Assembly (NCBI GenBank): GCA_029339195.1
Contig: JAPTJF010000323.1
Location: 1 to 64,000 of the forward strand
From: Micractinium sp. NFX-FRZ
Taxonomy: Eukaryota > Chlorophyta > Trebouxiophyceae > Chlorellales > Chlorellaceae
Direction: 5' to 3'
Length of the DNA stretch: 64,000 bases
The notes under the pieces were generated by a model, which was not told where the DNA came from, made no database searches, and was given only the letters and a program-made list of their open reading frames with translations. Shown here piece after piece: positions 1 to 10,030 of the stretch; the stretch's first letter is position 1, and each line of letters starts with the position of its first letter. A program made the translations under genes and the position numbers.

Positions 1-2649
1 TCAAATGCCGCCGCCGCCCAGGCCCTCGCCGCCCAGGCTCCCCTCGCCCTCTCCGCCGCCCCCCAGCCCGCCGCCGCCAGAAGAGGACTTGCCGCCGCCA
101 GATGAGGAGAGCCCCTCGCCCTCGCCCTCCTTAGATCCCGACCCCAGCCCAACGCCTGAAGAGCCCCAGCCTCCCGATGAGCCCGGGCAGCCGGCACCCC
201 CGCCCGCCCCGCCGGCGCCGCAGCCGCCCCCGCCGCCCCCGCGCAGCCCGCGGCCGCCCCCGGCAGGCGCGGTACGCACTGCTGTGCTCTGCCTCCTGCC
301 CTCTGCAATCCATTGCTGGCTGCCTGCCTGACAGTTGTCCTGCTGCAATGCTTAGCGGTGCCCTGCTGGCCTGCCATGGGGTGTGCCGATGTACAGCTGC
401 ACCTGCTGTGCACGGCGCCGCTCGCCCACCAGCCCGCCCTGCCTCAACCGCAGCCCTCGCCCCCCTTTCCTTGTGCCCCTCCTCCGCCACCGCCCCACCT
501 GCCCGCTCGTCTCCTCTCTCAGCCTCTCCTCCTCTCCTCCCTCTCCCTCCCTCCCCCTCCCTCCCTCCCGCTACCCTCAAGCCCCCCCCTTGCCCCCCCG
601 CCCCCCCGCTCTTCCCCGCAGGAGTGGCGCCTGCACGGGGCGGAATCTTTTGTGGGCTCCATGGAGTATTCCACAGTGGCTGTGGATGCCTCCAACCGCC
701 CCTGGCTGGCTTTCCAGGACGAAACCAACGGCGACAGAATCACGGTCATGCGCTTCAATGCCGACCTGGGGGAGGCCGGGGAGTGGGAGCCCGTGGGCGG
801 CGGCGTGGTGTCGCCGGGCGACGCCTGGTTCCCCAGCTTGGCGTTCAACTCGGAGGGCGTGCCGTATGTGGCGTTTATGGATCGCACGCTGGATGACCGA
901 ATAACGGTGATGCGGCTGAGCTGGGGTGACGATGAGTGGGAGACCGTGGGCACAGGTGCGGGGCGGCGGGGTAGGGGGGAGGGAGGGGAAAGAGGGCGCG
1001 GGTGTGGGTTGTGAGGGGAGTGGTTGCTGCCGCGCAGCCGGGGCAGACTAACTGCATGGCCGCTGTCTTGAGAATTGCACAGAGGGCAGCGCTTGCTGCC
1101 ATTGCCCCAGTGCCGTTGCCCCAGTTCTTGCTGCCATGCCCCGAGTGCTTCCTACCAAGCTCCTCGGCCGCCCCGCCCCCGCTACGCGCCCCCCTTCCCC
1201 CTGCAGGCGGCTTCTCCGAGGGCGCAGCCCGCTACACCAGCCTGCTATTTGATGCCGCCGGGACGACCGCTTACGTGGCGTTCGGGGACGGCGGCGACGA
1301 GGGCCCCTATTTGTCGCGCGTCTCCGTCTGGCGCTTCCAGCGCGGCGGCGGGGAGTGGGCGGCCGTTGGGCCGACGCGGTTCACTGACCCTGAGGTCACT
1401 TATGTCAACCTGCAGCTGGATGCGGAGGGCCTGCCGTGGGTGGCCTTTGTGGAGGGAGGCGGCCTGAAGCGCGCCACCGGTGAGCCAGCGTCAGCAAGGG
1501 CTGCGGGGGGTGTGGGGTGGCTGCAGAGGGGATATGGAGGGCCGCATTGGGCGGCAGGAAGGCCGGCTGCAGTGGCGGCGCGGGCCGCCGTGGGTGGGAG
1601 GACGGCAGAGATGGAGGCAAGGGGAAGCCCCCTGCCCCCTGCCCCTCCCCTCTCTCGCCCAGCAGCTGTGGCCAAACCGCCTCCCCACCTCCACCTCGCT
1701 GGCTCTGCACCTTGTCCTTCCCAACACCACCGCTCACTCTCCAGTGCATGCCCCCGCCCCTGATACAGTCATGGCCCTGAACGCTGACGCCAGCGAATGG
1801 CGCCTGGTGGGCGGCGCCCAGGGCTTCACTGAGGGCCAAGTCAGCTTCCTCTCATTTGCAATGGACCCCTCCACCCGCCCCGCCACCCCTTACATCGCCT
1901 TCCAAGACACCGACTTTGGCCGGCGCGTGTCGGTGATGGTGCTGGACACTGAGCAGGACGGCTGGATCTACCTGGGCAGGTGGGCGCTGCCTCAAACACT
2001 CAACTCAAACAAGAAGCACCTGCCTCAAACACCGACGGCGGTGCTTGTGTTGCTGCATGCTCACAGGCAGCCGGGCGGCGGTGATTGTGGAAACGGTTGG
2101 GTCTGAGTGGGGTCCCACATGCCGTCATGCTATGGGTTGCTCTCTTCCTGCACTGCAAGGGGCAAACGTGCCGGCAGGGGACACACCTGTCAACAGACCC
2201 CCCACCACTATAGCAGTCGACAATGGCCACACCAGATCATCAAGCAGCATGGCCATTTAATTGACAGCCCTCTCTCTAACTGCCTCCCTCCCACCCCAAC
2301 GGCCCCTGCCCGCAGGCGCGGCATCTCCGAGAGCGCCACCACTGTGTGCAACGTGGTTAAAGGCACGTGCAACACAGAGGCCCCCAGCATTCGCGTGACC
2401 AGCGATGGGCGGCCGGTGGTGGCTTACAGCGACATGGCCACCGCCTGCCGCCCCAGCGCAGGCGACCTGGGCAGGCTCAGCGTGCAGGTGTGGGGCGGCG
2501 AGGCGTGGCGGTACGTGGGCAAGCGCTGCGTGGGGCAGGCGGCATTCGACCTGCAGCTCGCTTTGGACGGCAACAACGTGCCGTATGTGCTCCAGTCGGA
2601 TGGGGATGACTACCACGGGATGGTGTGGCGGTACAGCCGCCCCGTCTGA
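1..2649 (+). CDS. Seven-repeat propeller-like protein with proline-rich linker (5' end outside window)
   Basis: Exons seen: <1-271, 622-955, 1207-1479, 1769-1979, 2316-2649; phases agree at every junction and give 473 visible residues to the TGA. The first ~80 residues are a Pro/Ser-rich linker (PPSPPPP-type runs) like those of algal hydroxyproline-rich wall proteins. Seven repeats follow, each with a [PA]-x-[VLI]-[AL]-[FY]-x-[DE] strand (PWLAFQDE, PYVAFMDR, AYVAFGDG, PWVAFVEG, PYIAFQDT, PVVAYSDM, PYVLQSDG) and then a strand ending in W-x-x-(V/L)-G. Seven such units suggest a seven-bladed beta-propeller. A CNVVKGTC-type Cys pair lies in blade 6. The gene just downstream has the same seven repeats in the same order, so the two are tandem paralogues. 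Secretion is inferred from the paralogue's signal peptide. Binding partner unknown; I do not match it to a named family. Confidence 0.85.
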
Positions 2650-3476
2650 CGTGGCTGCTTATGTGGCGCCACGCTGGCAGGCCTGGCGCTCCAGCCGGCT
2701 CAGCAGAGGATGCAGGGAGCCCTGGCAGCGAGCCCCTCAGCATCCACGAATTAGCCTGATGAATGTGGCTGCATGCGGCTGCTGCTGCAGCGGTAGCAGC
2801 AGCACGCACCCCAAGCAACACCGCGCGCCTGACACCCCGCCCGCCCTGACTGGTTTCTTTTCATATTTCATCTCCTCCCGTATCCGCCCCCCTCTTCTCC
2901 GCTCTTCACCGCCGCCAACAACCCCCGCCATCCCTTCAGGTCACCCCCAATAAATTCTGCTCAAACCCTGATATCTGCGACCGCCTCTACTAAAACAACT
3001 CCCTAGTTCGGCCGGTAGCATGACACAGCCGCACATCACCGGGTGGGCTGCCTCCACCGTCGCCGCTCCGTGCCTGCTCCCCGCCCTGCTTGCTGGCCCC
3101 TCGTCCCGTGTGCCTACCTCTTTTACCATCTCCTCCCTCGATTCTTTTCTTGCTTGTACTCTGAGCCCCGGGGCTCCCCGATTAGGCCTTGAAATATACA
3201 CCCACGCAGCTGCAGAAACGGCGGCGGCCAGCCCCACACCTTCACCGCCGCCAGCTCAGCAGGAGCTGGCCTCGATGTGCCCCATCGGTGCAGCGGGCTT
3301 ACCTGGGGTTTGAGCGTCTATTCAACATCCACGGCGCCTTTCTGCTCTGCTCGCGATCCCTGGCCACGCCTTGGGACGGCGGGTGGAGTACAGAGACGGC
3401 GGGTGGAGTACGCTGCAGAACCCGCGCGTTCAGCATTTTGGATCTTTCTGTCGCGTGCGGAAACACCTGCAGGCCA
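2650..3476. other. Intergenic, 827 bp between tandem paralogues
   Basis: No exon could be supported here. It holds the 3' UTR of the upstream gene (an AATAAA-like string near 2949) and the promoter of the next. A short direct repeat built on GACGGCGGGTGGAGTA lies at about 3376-3410, some 70-100 bases before the predicted start codon. Confidence 0.5.
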
Positions 3477-6400
3477 ATGTTTGCCACCTGCGGAGGGCCA
3501 GCGGTGCGACAAGCCCGCCTCCGCGCGCGGCTCCTTCTGCTTGCCCTCCTCGCGTGCGCTCTGGGCGGCGATGTCAACGGTGAGATGCTGGAATGATGTG
3601 TTTATCGCCCGTGAGCAGCGGATGGCGCTTTGCACGGGCATGTGACGGCCGGCCACCACCGTCCATGGCTCCCCCTTGCACGAAAGGAGCGCGCTGGAGG
3701 CTGGGAAAGCGCCAGCAGTGTCCGGCAGAGGGGGCACAGATCCCAGGCAACCGCCGAGCAGGGCGGCAGGGGAGCCCGGGCTGGGTGCAAGTGAGCGGCG
3801 GTTGCGCCGCCGGGTCTGGTGCTGCTGTCGCCGGCCCGCTGCTCCTGCCTGACCCTGTCTTTCTTGGTGGTTGCTCCTTCTGACTACAGGTCGGGGAGCG
3901 GGAGTGCAGGCCGCGAAAGTCACGTGAGTGGTGGTTCCTGGTTGGCCAGGCGGGCAGTTGAGGGTGAGCGTGGTACTGCAAAGCAGGCGACGCTGCCTCC
4001 TGCTCTCTCTGGCTCCCTCACCCCAGCCCCCACCCCGCCTGCTGCAGCCCACCAGGCGCGCCGGCCCTTTCAGCCACTCTTGCCAAAGGGACTATCACCG
4101 TCATCGTCACGCCTCCGAAACAAACCGGTGGCGCAGGTAGGCCCGCCACTCGATGCATTGCCGGGGGCGGCTGGCGGCGGCCGCAGTTCCCCTGCTCTTG
4201 TTGCACCCACGTGATCGCTGCCGGCGGGCCAGACGCCTGGCACCCCCACATCCTAGGCACGGCTTCGTCCGCAACCACCGCTGTGCCTGCTGCTCTTGCA
4301 GCCATCAGCGGTTATCGGGTGGAGGGCATTGCCCAGGCGCCCTACGCAAACACGCCCACCATTCTGATGGTTGGCAAGGGCGGCGACGCCGCCAAAGGCG
4401 CCAAGCTGTTCACCTTTTTAGCTGGGGACCCCAAAGCCTCGGGGCAGTACAAGTGAGTCCTGTTACAGGCAGGGGCATTGTGATGTATCAGTGGTAGTCA
4501 GGTGGCCTGCCAGGGCGTCCTTTGGCAGTCAAGGTTGAGCCAGGCTGTTGATTTCACCAACTGCTGGGGAGGGCACAACAGGGAGGCGCTCATGCAGCCT
4601 GCACAGGCATGCAGCCTGCACCGCCGCGCTGCTCAACCGCCGTGCCCTTCCATGACCTTGCACGTGCAGGGCTGGCGTGAGCTACCGCTTCCAAGCATCC
4701 GCACTGAACTCTGCTGGAAGGAGCAAGCCGAGCGCGCTGACCAGGGCAGTGGACACGCCCCAAGGGTAAACTCGCCAGCCTGGCCTGCCTCTGCCCGCCT
4801 GCCCGCCTGGCTGCTCATCGCGCTGCTTGCTTGCCGCACCGGCAGTAGCCGCTGACGCTGCAGCGGGCCTCTGGTGGGCGGCTCAGGCTGTCAGCAGAGC
4901 AGGAAAGCACGGCCCTGCGGCCTCTGTTCTTGCTGGGTTCGCTCATTACCCACCCCCCTCACTCAACCCGCGGCGCGCAGCCTGTGACGCTCAGCCTGCT
5001 CCCTGGTGCCTGCCCCGCCTGTGCTGCGCCTGCAGCAAGCCCTGCCCCCCAACCATCTTGCGCGTCACCTCCACGGGGGTGAACATATATGTCGAGCTGA
5101 GGCTGGCGCCGGCACCAGACTCCAACTGCTCTGGTGGGAAGCGGCGAAGCGATGGCTCAACTCTTGTAGTGGGGGAGGGGGAATGCCATAAGTGGTACGA
5201 TGAAAAGGAGGTCAATGCTTCCGACTGTTCACCACCCTCCCGCTGGGTCCCTGCCCACTCGCCCCGCCCCGCCTCCCGCCTGCAGTGTTCACTTTTGCTA
5301 GCTTCCGCGTGCGAGGCCAGGCTCTGGCTGGCAGCCCCGACATAACTGCCTCTGGGCTAGGCGCTGACATAGGCGGAGGCAAGGTGAGATGGGCCGGCAT
5401 GCCTGGCGCACAGCAGTGCAAGAAAAGGAGGGGTGTTGGAAAGCCTGGAGCACTGACAGCAGTGAGCTTCTCGGCAACCATGATTGACCAAGCACCCCAC
5501 GTGGTTGAAAATCTGACTAGAGGTGACCATTTCCTGCACTCGCGATGCCAGCTGCATCCCACGAAGTCGGCACCCAACTCGCCACTCTTCCGCCTCCTCC
5601 CCCCGCCGCTGCCCCCGTTCGCTTCTGCAGAGGCTGTTCATCCTGACGCCGGGCAAGCCGGGCTCCCCAGACCATTACCTGCACACCCGCCCCGCCATTC
5701 GCTACAAGTTCACCGCGTTCGCCAAGACGGGAGGCGGGGAGAGCGTGGCCAGCAAGGCGACCCCGTACTTCACAGCGCCCTTGGGGTGGGTCAACTCTAG
5801 TCTAGCCTTTGGGGTGGGTCAACTCTCAGTCTAGCCTCATTGAATCAGATGCAGTCCGACCAGTCTGTGCCTTCTTTTACTGCTATGATGGGAGCTCCTT
5901 GTGGGACTCCCGCTTGACTGCCCGACGTTTGGGGCGGTTGGGAAACGGGGTGGGAAAGCTGGGCGGGCAATCTGGGGTGGGCAAGCTGGCGTGGGCAACT
6001 GGGGAAGTTCGGGCTGCCAGCCAGCAGTGCTTCCTGTCCCCCAAGCCCGCGGGAGCTGTGTGGGACTAGCCTGCTGGCAGCATTGCAGTGCATCAGCACG
6101 CGTTTGAATGCGGGTGGGTTACACGTAGTGTAGCCATCCGGTGCTGCTCAACATGATATGCGGGATGTGAGAGCCGAGGAAGCTCGCAGGAGGAGGTACC
6201 AGCAGCTTCCCCAACGCACGCTTCACAGGGAGATGGGCAGGCACACCAGCCGTGGGACCCAAAACACTGGGCGGCCCCCTGGTGCGTCGCCAGCTGGCAT
6301 CATCATCTAGCAACGGCCTGCCCCTCCCCGTTGCTCTGCAGGCCTGCAATGCCCTCCCCTCCACCCCCGCCGCCACCTCCACCGCCGCCCCCACCCCCGC

Positions 6401-9255
6401 CCAAGCCGCCCTTGCCCTCGCCGCCGCCCCCGAGCCCACGCCCTCCCTCACCCAGCCCTCCGCCCCCCTCGCCCCCTCCCCCCCCACCGCCGGTGAGCCG
6501 CTCCTGCCAGTGGCGGTGCCGCCAACCAGGCAGCCTGCATCTCTTGTTGCCTCCCAAACGCCGCTGCTCCCGAACGTACCTCTGCACATTAACCCTGGGT
6601 GCCGCCACCTCCGCGTCCCACCCTTCCTCTTCCCTGGCCAAGGAGCCTGCCACCGTGCACAGCCTGCCTCCTCAGCAAAGCGGGTGCGGTTTTCATCGAT
6701 TGAAAATGATGCACGTGATACACCGACCATGTCTTCGTTTTGACACCTTGCCCCTCCCCTGTGCCTGCCCGCCTGCCCGCCTGCCTGCCTGCAGTCCTGG
6801 CTTCCTCTGGGCCCCTCTGGCTCCCTGGGCACCGCCCAGAGCCCCTCCCTCGCCTTCTCTGCCTTCCTCGGCGCCCCACACGTCGCCTTTACAGCCGGCA
6901 CGCGCGTGCTGGTCAAGTGGCTGAACCCGCTGTCCGGGCGGTGGGAGCAGGTCGGCGAGTCGACGCTGTCCGCCACAGGTGACCGACCGCTGGCAACAGC
7001 AAGCAGACGTGTCAGACCCGTCACCCTTGCAGGCGGCAAATGGCCTGTTCTCACACAGCTGGCTCCCCGTCTGTCATGTGCCATGCATTTTGTGTCCCCT
7101 GCAGGCGGCACCCCTGCTCTTGCATTTGAGTACAACGACGTCCCACATTGCATTCTGCAGGCGACACCCCTGCTCTTGCATTTGATTACAACGACATCCC
7201 ACACGTGCTCTACAAGGAGTCTGGCAAGGCCGTCGTGAAGAAACTGGGCTCTGGAGGCACGCAGTGGCTGCCCGCCGGCAACAGTGAGCAGGCGCTGGGG
7301 CGGGCCACGAGGCCGCACGTGGCCTGCCTTGCCTTGCCTTGCCTTGCCTGTCCCTGCCTGCCTGCCTGCCTCAATGTCCGCCTTGCTCTGCCTGCCTGCC
7401 AGCCCTGCCGTGCCGTGCCTGCCTGTCTCCCAGCCCTCCCAGCCCTGCCTGCCCGCACTGCATTGTGTGGCTGGGTGGCGTGCCGCTGCTTGCCTGGCTG
7501 CCAGCCCTGCTGGGTGGCTTGCGGACCCCCCATCGTCCCGCTCGCCTGCCCCGCCCGCCCGCCCGCCGCATGAACGACTCCCCGGCCCCCTTGCCAACCC
7601 CTTGCACCCCTTCACTCCCACGCCCCCTCGCAGCCCTTTTCTCAAAGGGCAAGATCCAGTTCCCGTCCATCGCCTTTGACCCCGTTGGCACCACGGCCTA
7701 TGTGGCTTTTGCTGACGAGGCAGAGGAGGGCCCCGCCCAGGCGCGCGCCTCGGTGTACCGCCTCTCCGCGGGCAGCGCCTGGGAGGCGGTGGGGCCGCCG
7801 CGCTTCACAGAGGCGGGGGTGACATTTGTGAGCCTGCAAGTGGACAACGGGGGCAACCCGTGGGTGGCCTACATAGACAGCATTGACACGCCCTCTGGAG
7901 TGGACCGCAAGCCTACAGGTGAGGCAGCGGGGGCTTTGGGTGGGTGGGAAGGTCGATCGGTGCATGTTACCGACGGGCACACCTCCCGCCCGGCCTGGCT
8001 TACACCGGCGCGCTTCCCCTGCATCCGGCACAAGCGCAGGTGCGCCTGTGAGCGCCCTTCAGGCCCCACTCCTGTCCTCCTTTGTGCGACCCCCTGCCTG
8101 CCCTGCCTTGCCCTCTTCTTGTGCAGTCATGCACAACAACAGCTACGCTTGCGAGCCGCCACACCTGCCTCCCACTCCTCTCGCCTGCATCCCTCCCACC
8201 CTTTAACCTCTCCTGACGCCACAGCGCATCCGCTCATCCATGCAATGTCAAGCCCTCCCAAACGTTTGTCACTCCCCCTTCCCTCCAAGCCAACCCACCC
8301 ACCCACCCACCCACTTACCTGCTGCAGTCGTGCGCTATAACGGCTATGATTTTGAGCCGCTGGGGCCGACCGGCTTCTCAGACGGCCAGGCCGACTTCCT
8401 GTCCTTTGCGCTCGACAGGTCGTCTACACCGCCCACGCCATACGTGGCATTCCAGGTAGGCGGCCGGCCAACCGCTGGGCAGCTGGCCTATGTGCGTAAC
8501 AACAGGCTCAGCAAATAACTGCGTTGCCAGCGCCGGCAGGTGCCCCTGGCTCAACCTCGTGCCTTGTCCTCCACAGTCACACTCCTCTCCTTCCTTTTCT
8601 TCTGCCTCTGCTCGTGGCACTTCAGGACACTGGGCGTGACGGCTTTGATTCACGCGCCTCCGTGATGACCTGGGACGGAGCCAGCTGGCGCTACGTGGGC
8701 GGCAGGTGTGCATGTTTTCATGCCGCCAGTGGGCAATGGCGGCGGTGGTGGCTCCTGCTTCCCGCTTGCCCCCGACTAGGGCCTCCCGGCCCCCCCCCCG
8801 CCCTTGTGCAAGGCACAAGGCCGGCATCACGTTGTGCGCCCTTGCTTACACATCGCCTCAACTGCCTCACAGCGCCCCGCCCCTGTCCGCCCCCTCTGCC
8901 CCTCCCTTCCCTCTGTTTCAGGCGCGGCATTTCAGAGGCAGCCGGCGCCGACTGTTCCATGGAGAAGTGCGCGGTGCTGTATCTCAGCCTGCGCCTGCTC
9001 CCCAGCGGCCGCCCGATGCTGGCCTACAGCGACATGAGCGATGCCTGCACGGGCAGCAATGCTCAGGGGGAGGGCCGGATCAGCGTGCAGCAGTTTGATG
9101 GCGCGGCCTGGAAGTTTGTGGGACCTCGGTGCTTCGGGGAGGCGGCACTGGGTGTGGAGCTGGGAGTGGACGGCAGCGGGCTGCCCCACCTCGTGCAGTG
9201 CGCTGCCACGGACTGGGAGGGCCTGGTGTGGCGGTACGGGCAGTACACAGGTTGA
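3477..9255 (+). CDS. Secreted FN3 / proline-rich / seven-repeat propeller-like protein
   Basis: Model: 3477-3579, 3890-3923, 4048-4136, 4302-4452, 4670-4765, 5036-5133, 5286-5383, 5631-5785, 6342-6492, 6795-6978, 7161-7283, 7634-7918, 8328-8455, 8626-8705, 8922-9255 (702 aa). Exon 1 encodes a signal peptide (basic start, then LLLLALLACALGG). Exons 3-5 encode one fibronectin type III domain (start PGAPALSATLAKG, middle ISGYRVEG, end YRFQASALNSAGRS). Exons 6-8 encode a second (NIYVELRLAP...FASFRVRGQ...IRYKFTAFAKTGG). Exon 9 is an almost pure (P)n(SP) linker. The rest is the seven-repeat domain shared with the upstream gene (PHVAF, PHVLY, AYVAF, PWVAY, PYVAF, PMLAY, PHLVQ). The architecture fits an extracellular matrix or cell-wall adhesion protein; ligand unknown. 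The start of exon 3 (4048 or 4027) and the use of exon 2 are the weakest points. Confidence 0.85.
5776..5833 (+). repeat. Duplicated splice-donor segment
   Basis: A ~27-base unit (CTTTGGGGTGGGTCAACTCT...AGTCTAGCCT type) is present twice in tandem across the 3' end of the second FN3 exon (donor at 5785/5786), giving two identical GTGGGT donors. Confidence 0.8.
7103..7203 (+). repeat. Duplicated acceptor plus exon head
   Basis: The intron end and first ~45 bases of the exon starting at 7161 occur twice, at about 7103-7150 and 7157-7203, differing at only a few bases. The downstream copy keeps the reading frame into the rest of the exon. The upstream copy is a decoy that would shift frame. Confidence 0.85.
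7325..7400 (+). repeat. (CCTTG)n / (CCTG)n low-complexity tract in intron
   Basis: Pentanucleotide CCTTG then CCTGC/CCTG repeats inside the intron 7284-7633. The complementary strand stays open and creates a long spurious antisense reading frame over 6119-7645. Confidence 0.8.
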
Positions 9256-10030
9256 GGGAAGCTTCCGTTATGAAAGGCAGAGGCATGGAGGAGGCAGCCG
9301 TCCGTGCCTCTTTGCCCCGCTGGCCGCCCGCATGGCTGCCCGGTGGCGCACAACGCCCCGCTGCCAGAGCACGTGCTCGCTCTCCCATCCCCTTTTCGCA
9401 CCAAGAATCATGTCTGACGTTGTCACTTCTGTACTCTGTCAATCTACACCTCATTCCGCCCTCTCCTCCCACCTTTCGAAATCTTCATGCCTCCCCGCCC
9501 GGTTGCCACATCACCCTGCTGCGCTGCCTGGAACACACCCACCTTCACTTGATCCCTCCGTCTCCTTAAATTAAAATGCTAGTACCATCCAGAAGTTCTC
9601 CCAAACTTCCCTTCCCACCAGCCCCCTGCATACCCTCCTGAACTGGTGTGGGCGCTATGCCAAGGGCGCCAACGCACCCGCCACTGCAGCCTGGTTGACC
9701 CTGCATTGTAGCCTGCCCCAAATGCTCAGTTGATTTTGACTGTCTTCTACACTCTTCTGTCTTCTTCCAGTCTGTTTGATCCAGCTCATGCCCGTTAAGT
9801 AGCCCTGCCTGGGTGCGCTCACCCGCACGGCCCGCCCGCCAACGCCGCACCGCTGCCCCGCTGCCGCCAGTACCAACGCCACCTGTCAGCTTCTGCTCAC
9901 CCGGCATTTTGGCCATTCCGGAAGATGTATCTCGTTGCATTGTCCTGATCGGGGAAAGGCGCCAGGAGGGGCGACACAAGCTGCCTTGGTTCGCTCGCCC
10001 GCTCCAGCCCACCCGGAGAGCCCTTGAAAC
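9256..10030. other. Intergenic, 775 bp
   Basis: 3' UTR of the propeller gene and 5' region of the lipid kinase. An AT-rich island (TTAAATTAAAATG) sits near 9566. No other exon or RNA gene recognised. Confidence 0.5.

Noticed and set aside
6119..7645. 508-codon minus-strand open frame
   Set aside because: Antisense to propeller-gene exons and to a CCTTG/CCTG repeat; repetitive composition (RQAGTGKARQGKAG-like), no domain, no splice sites on that strand.
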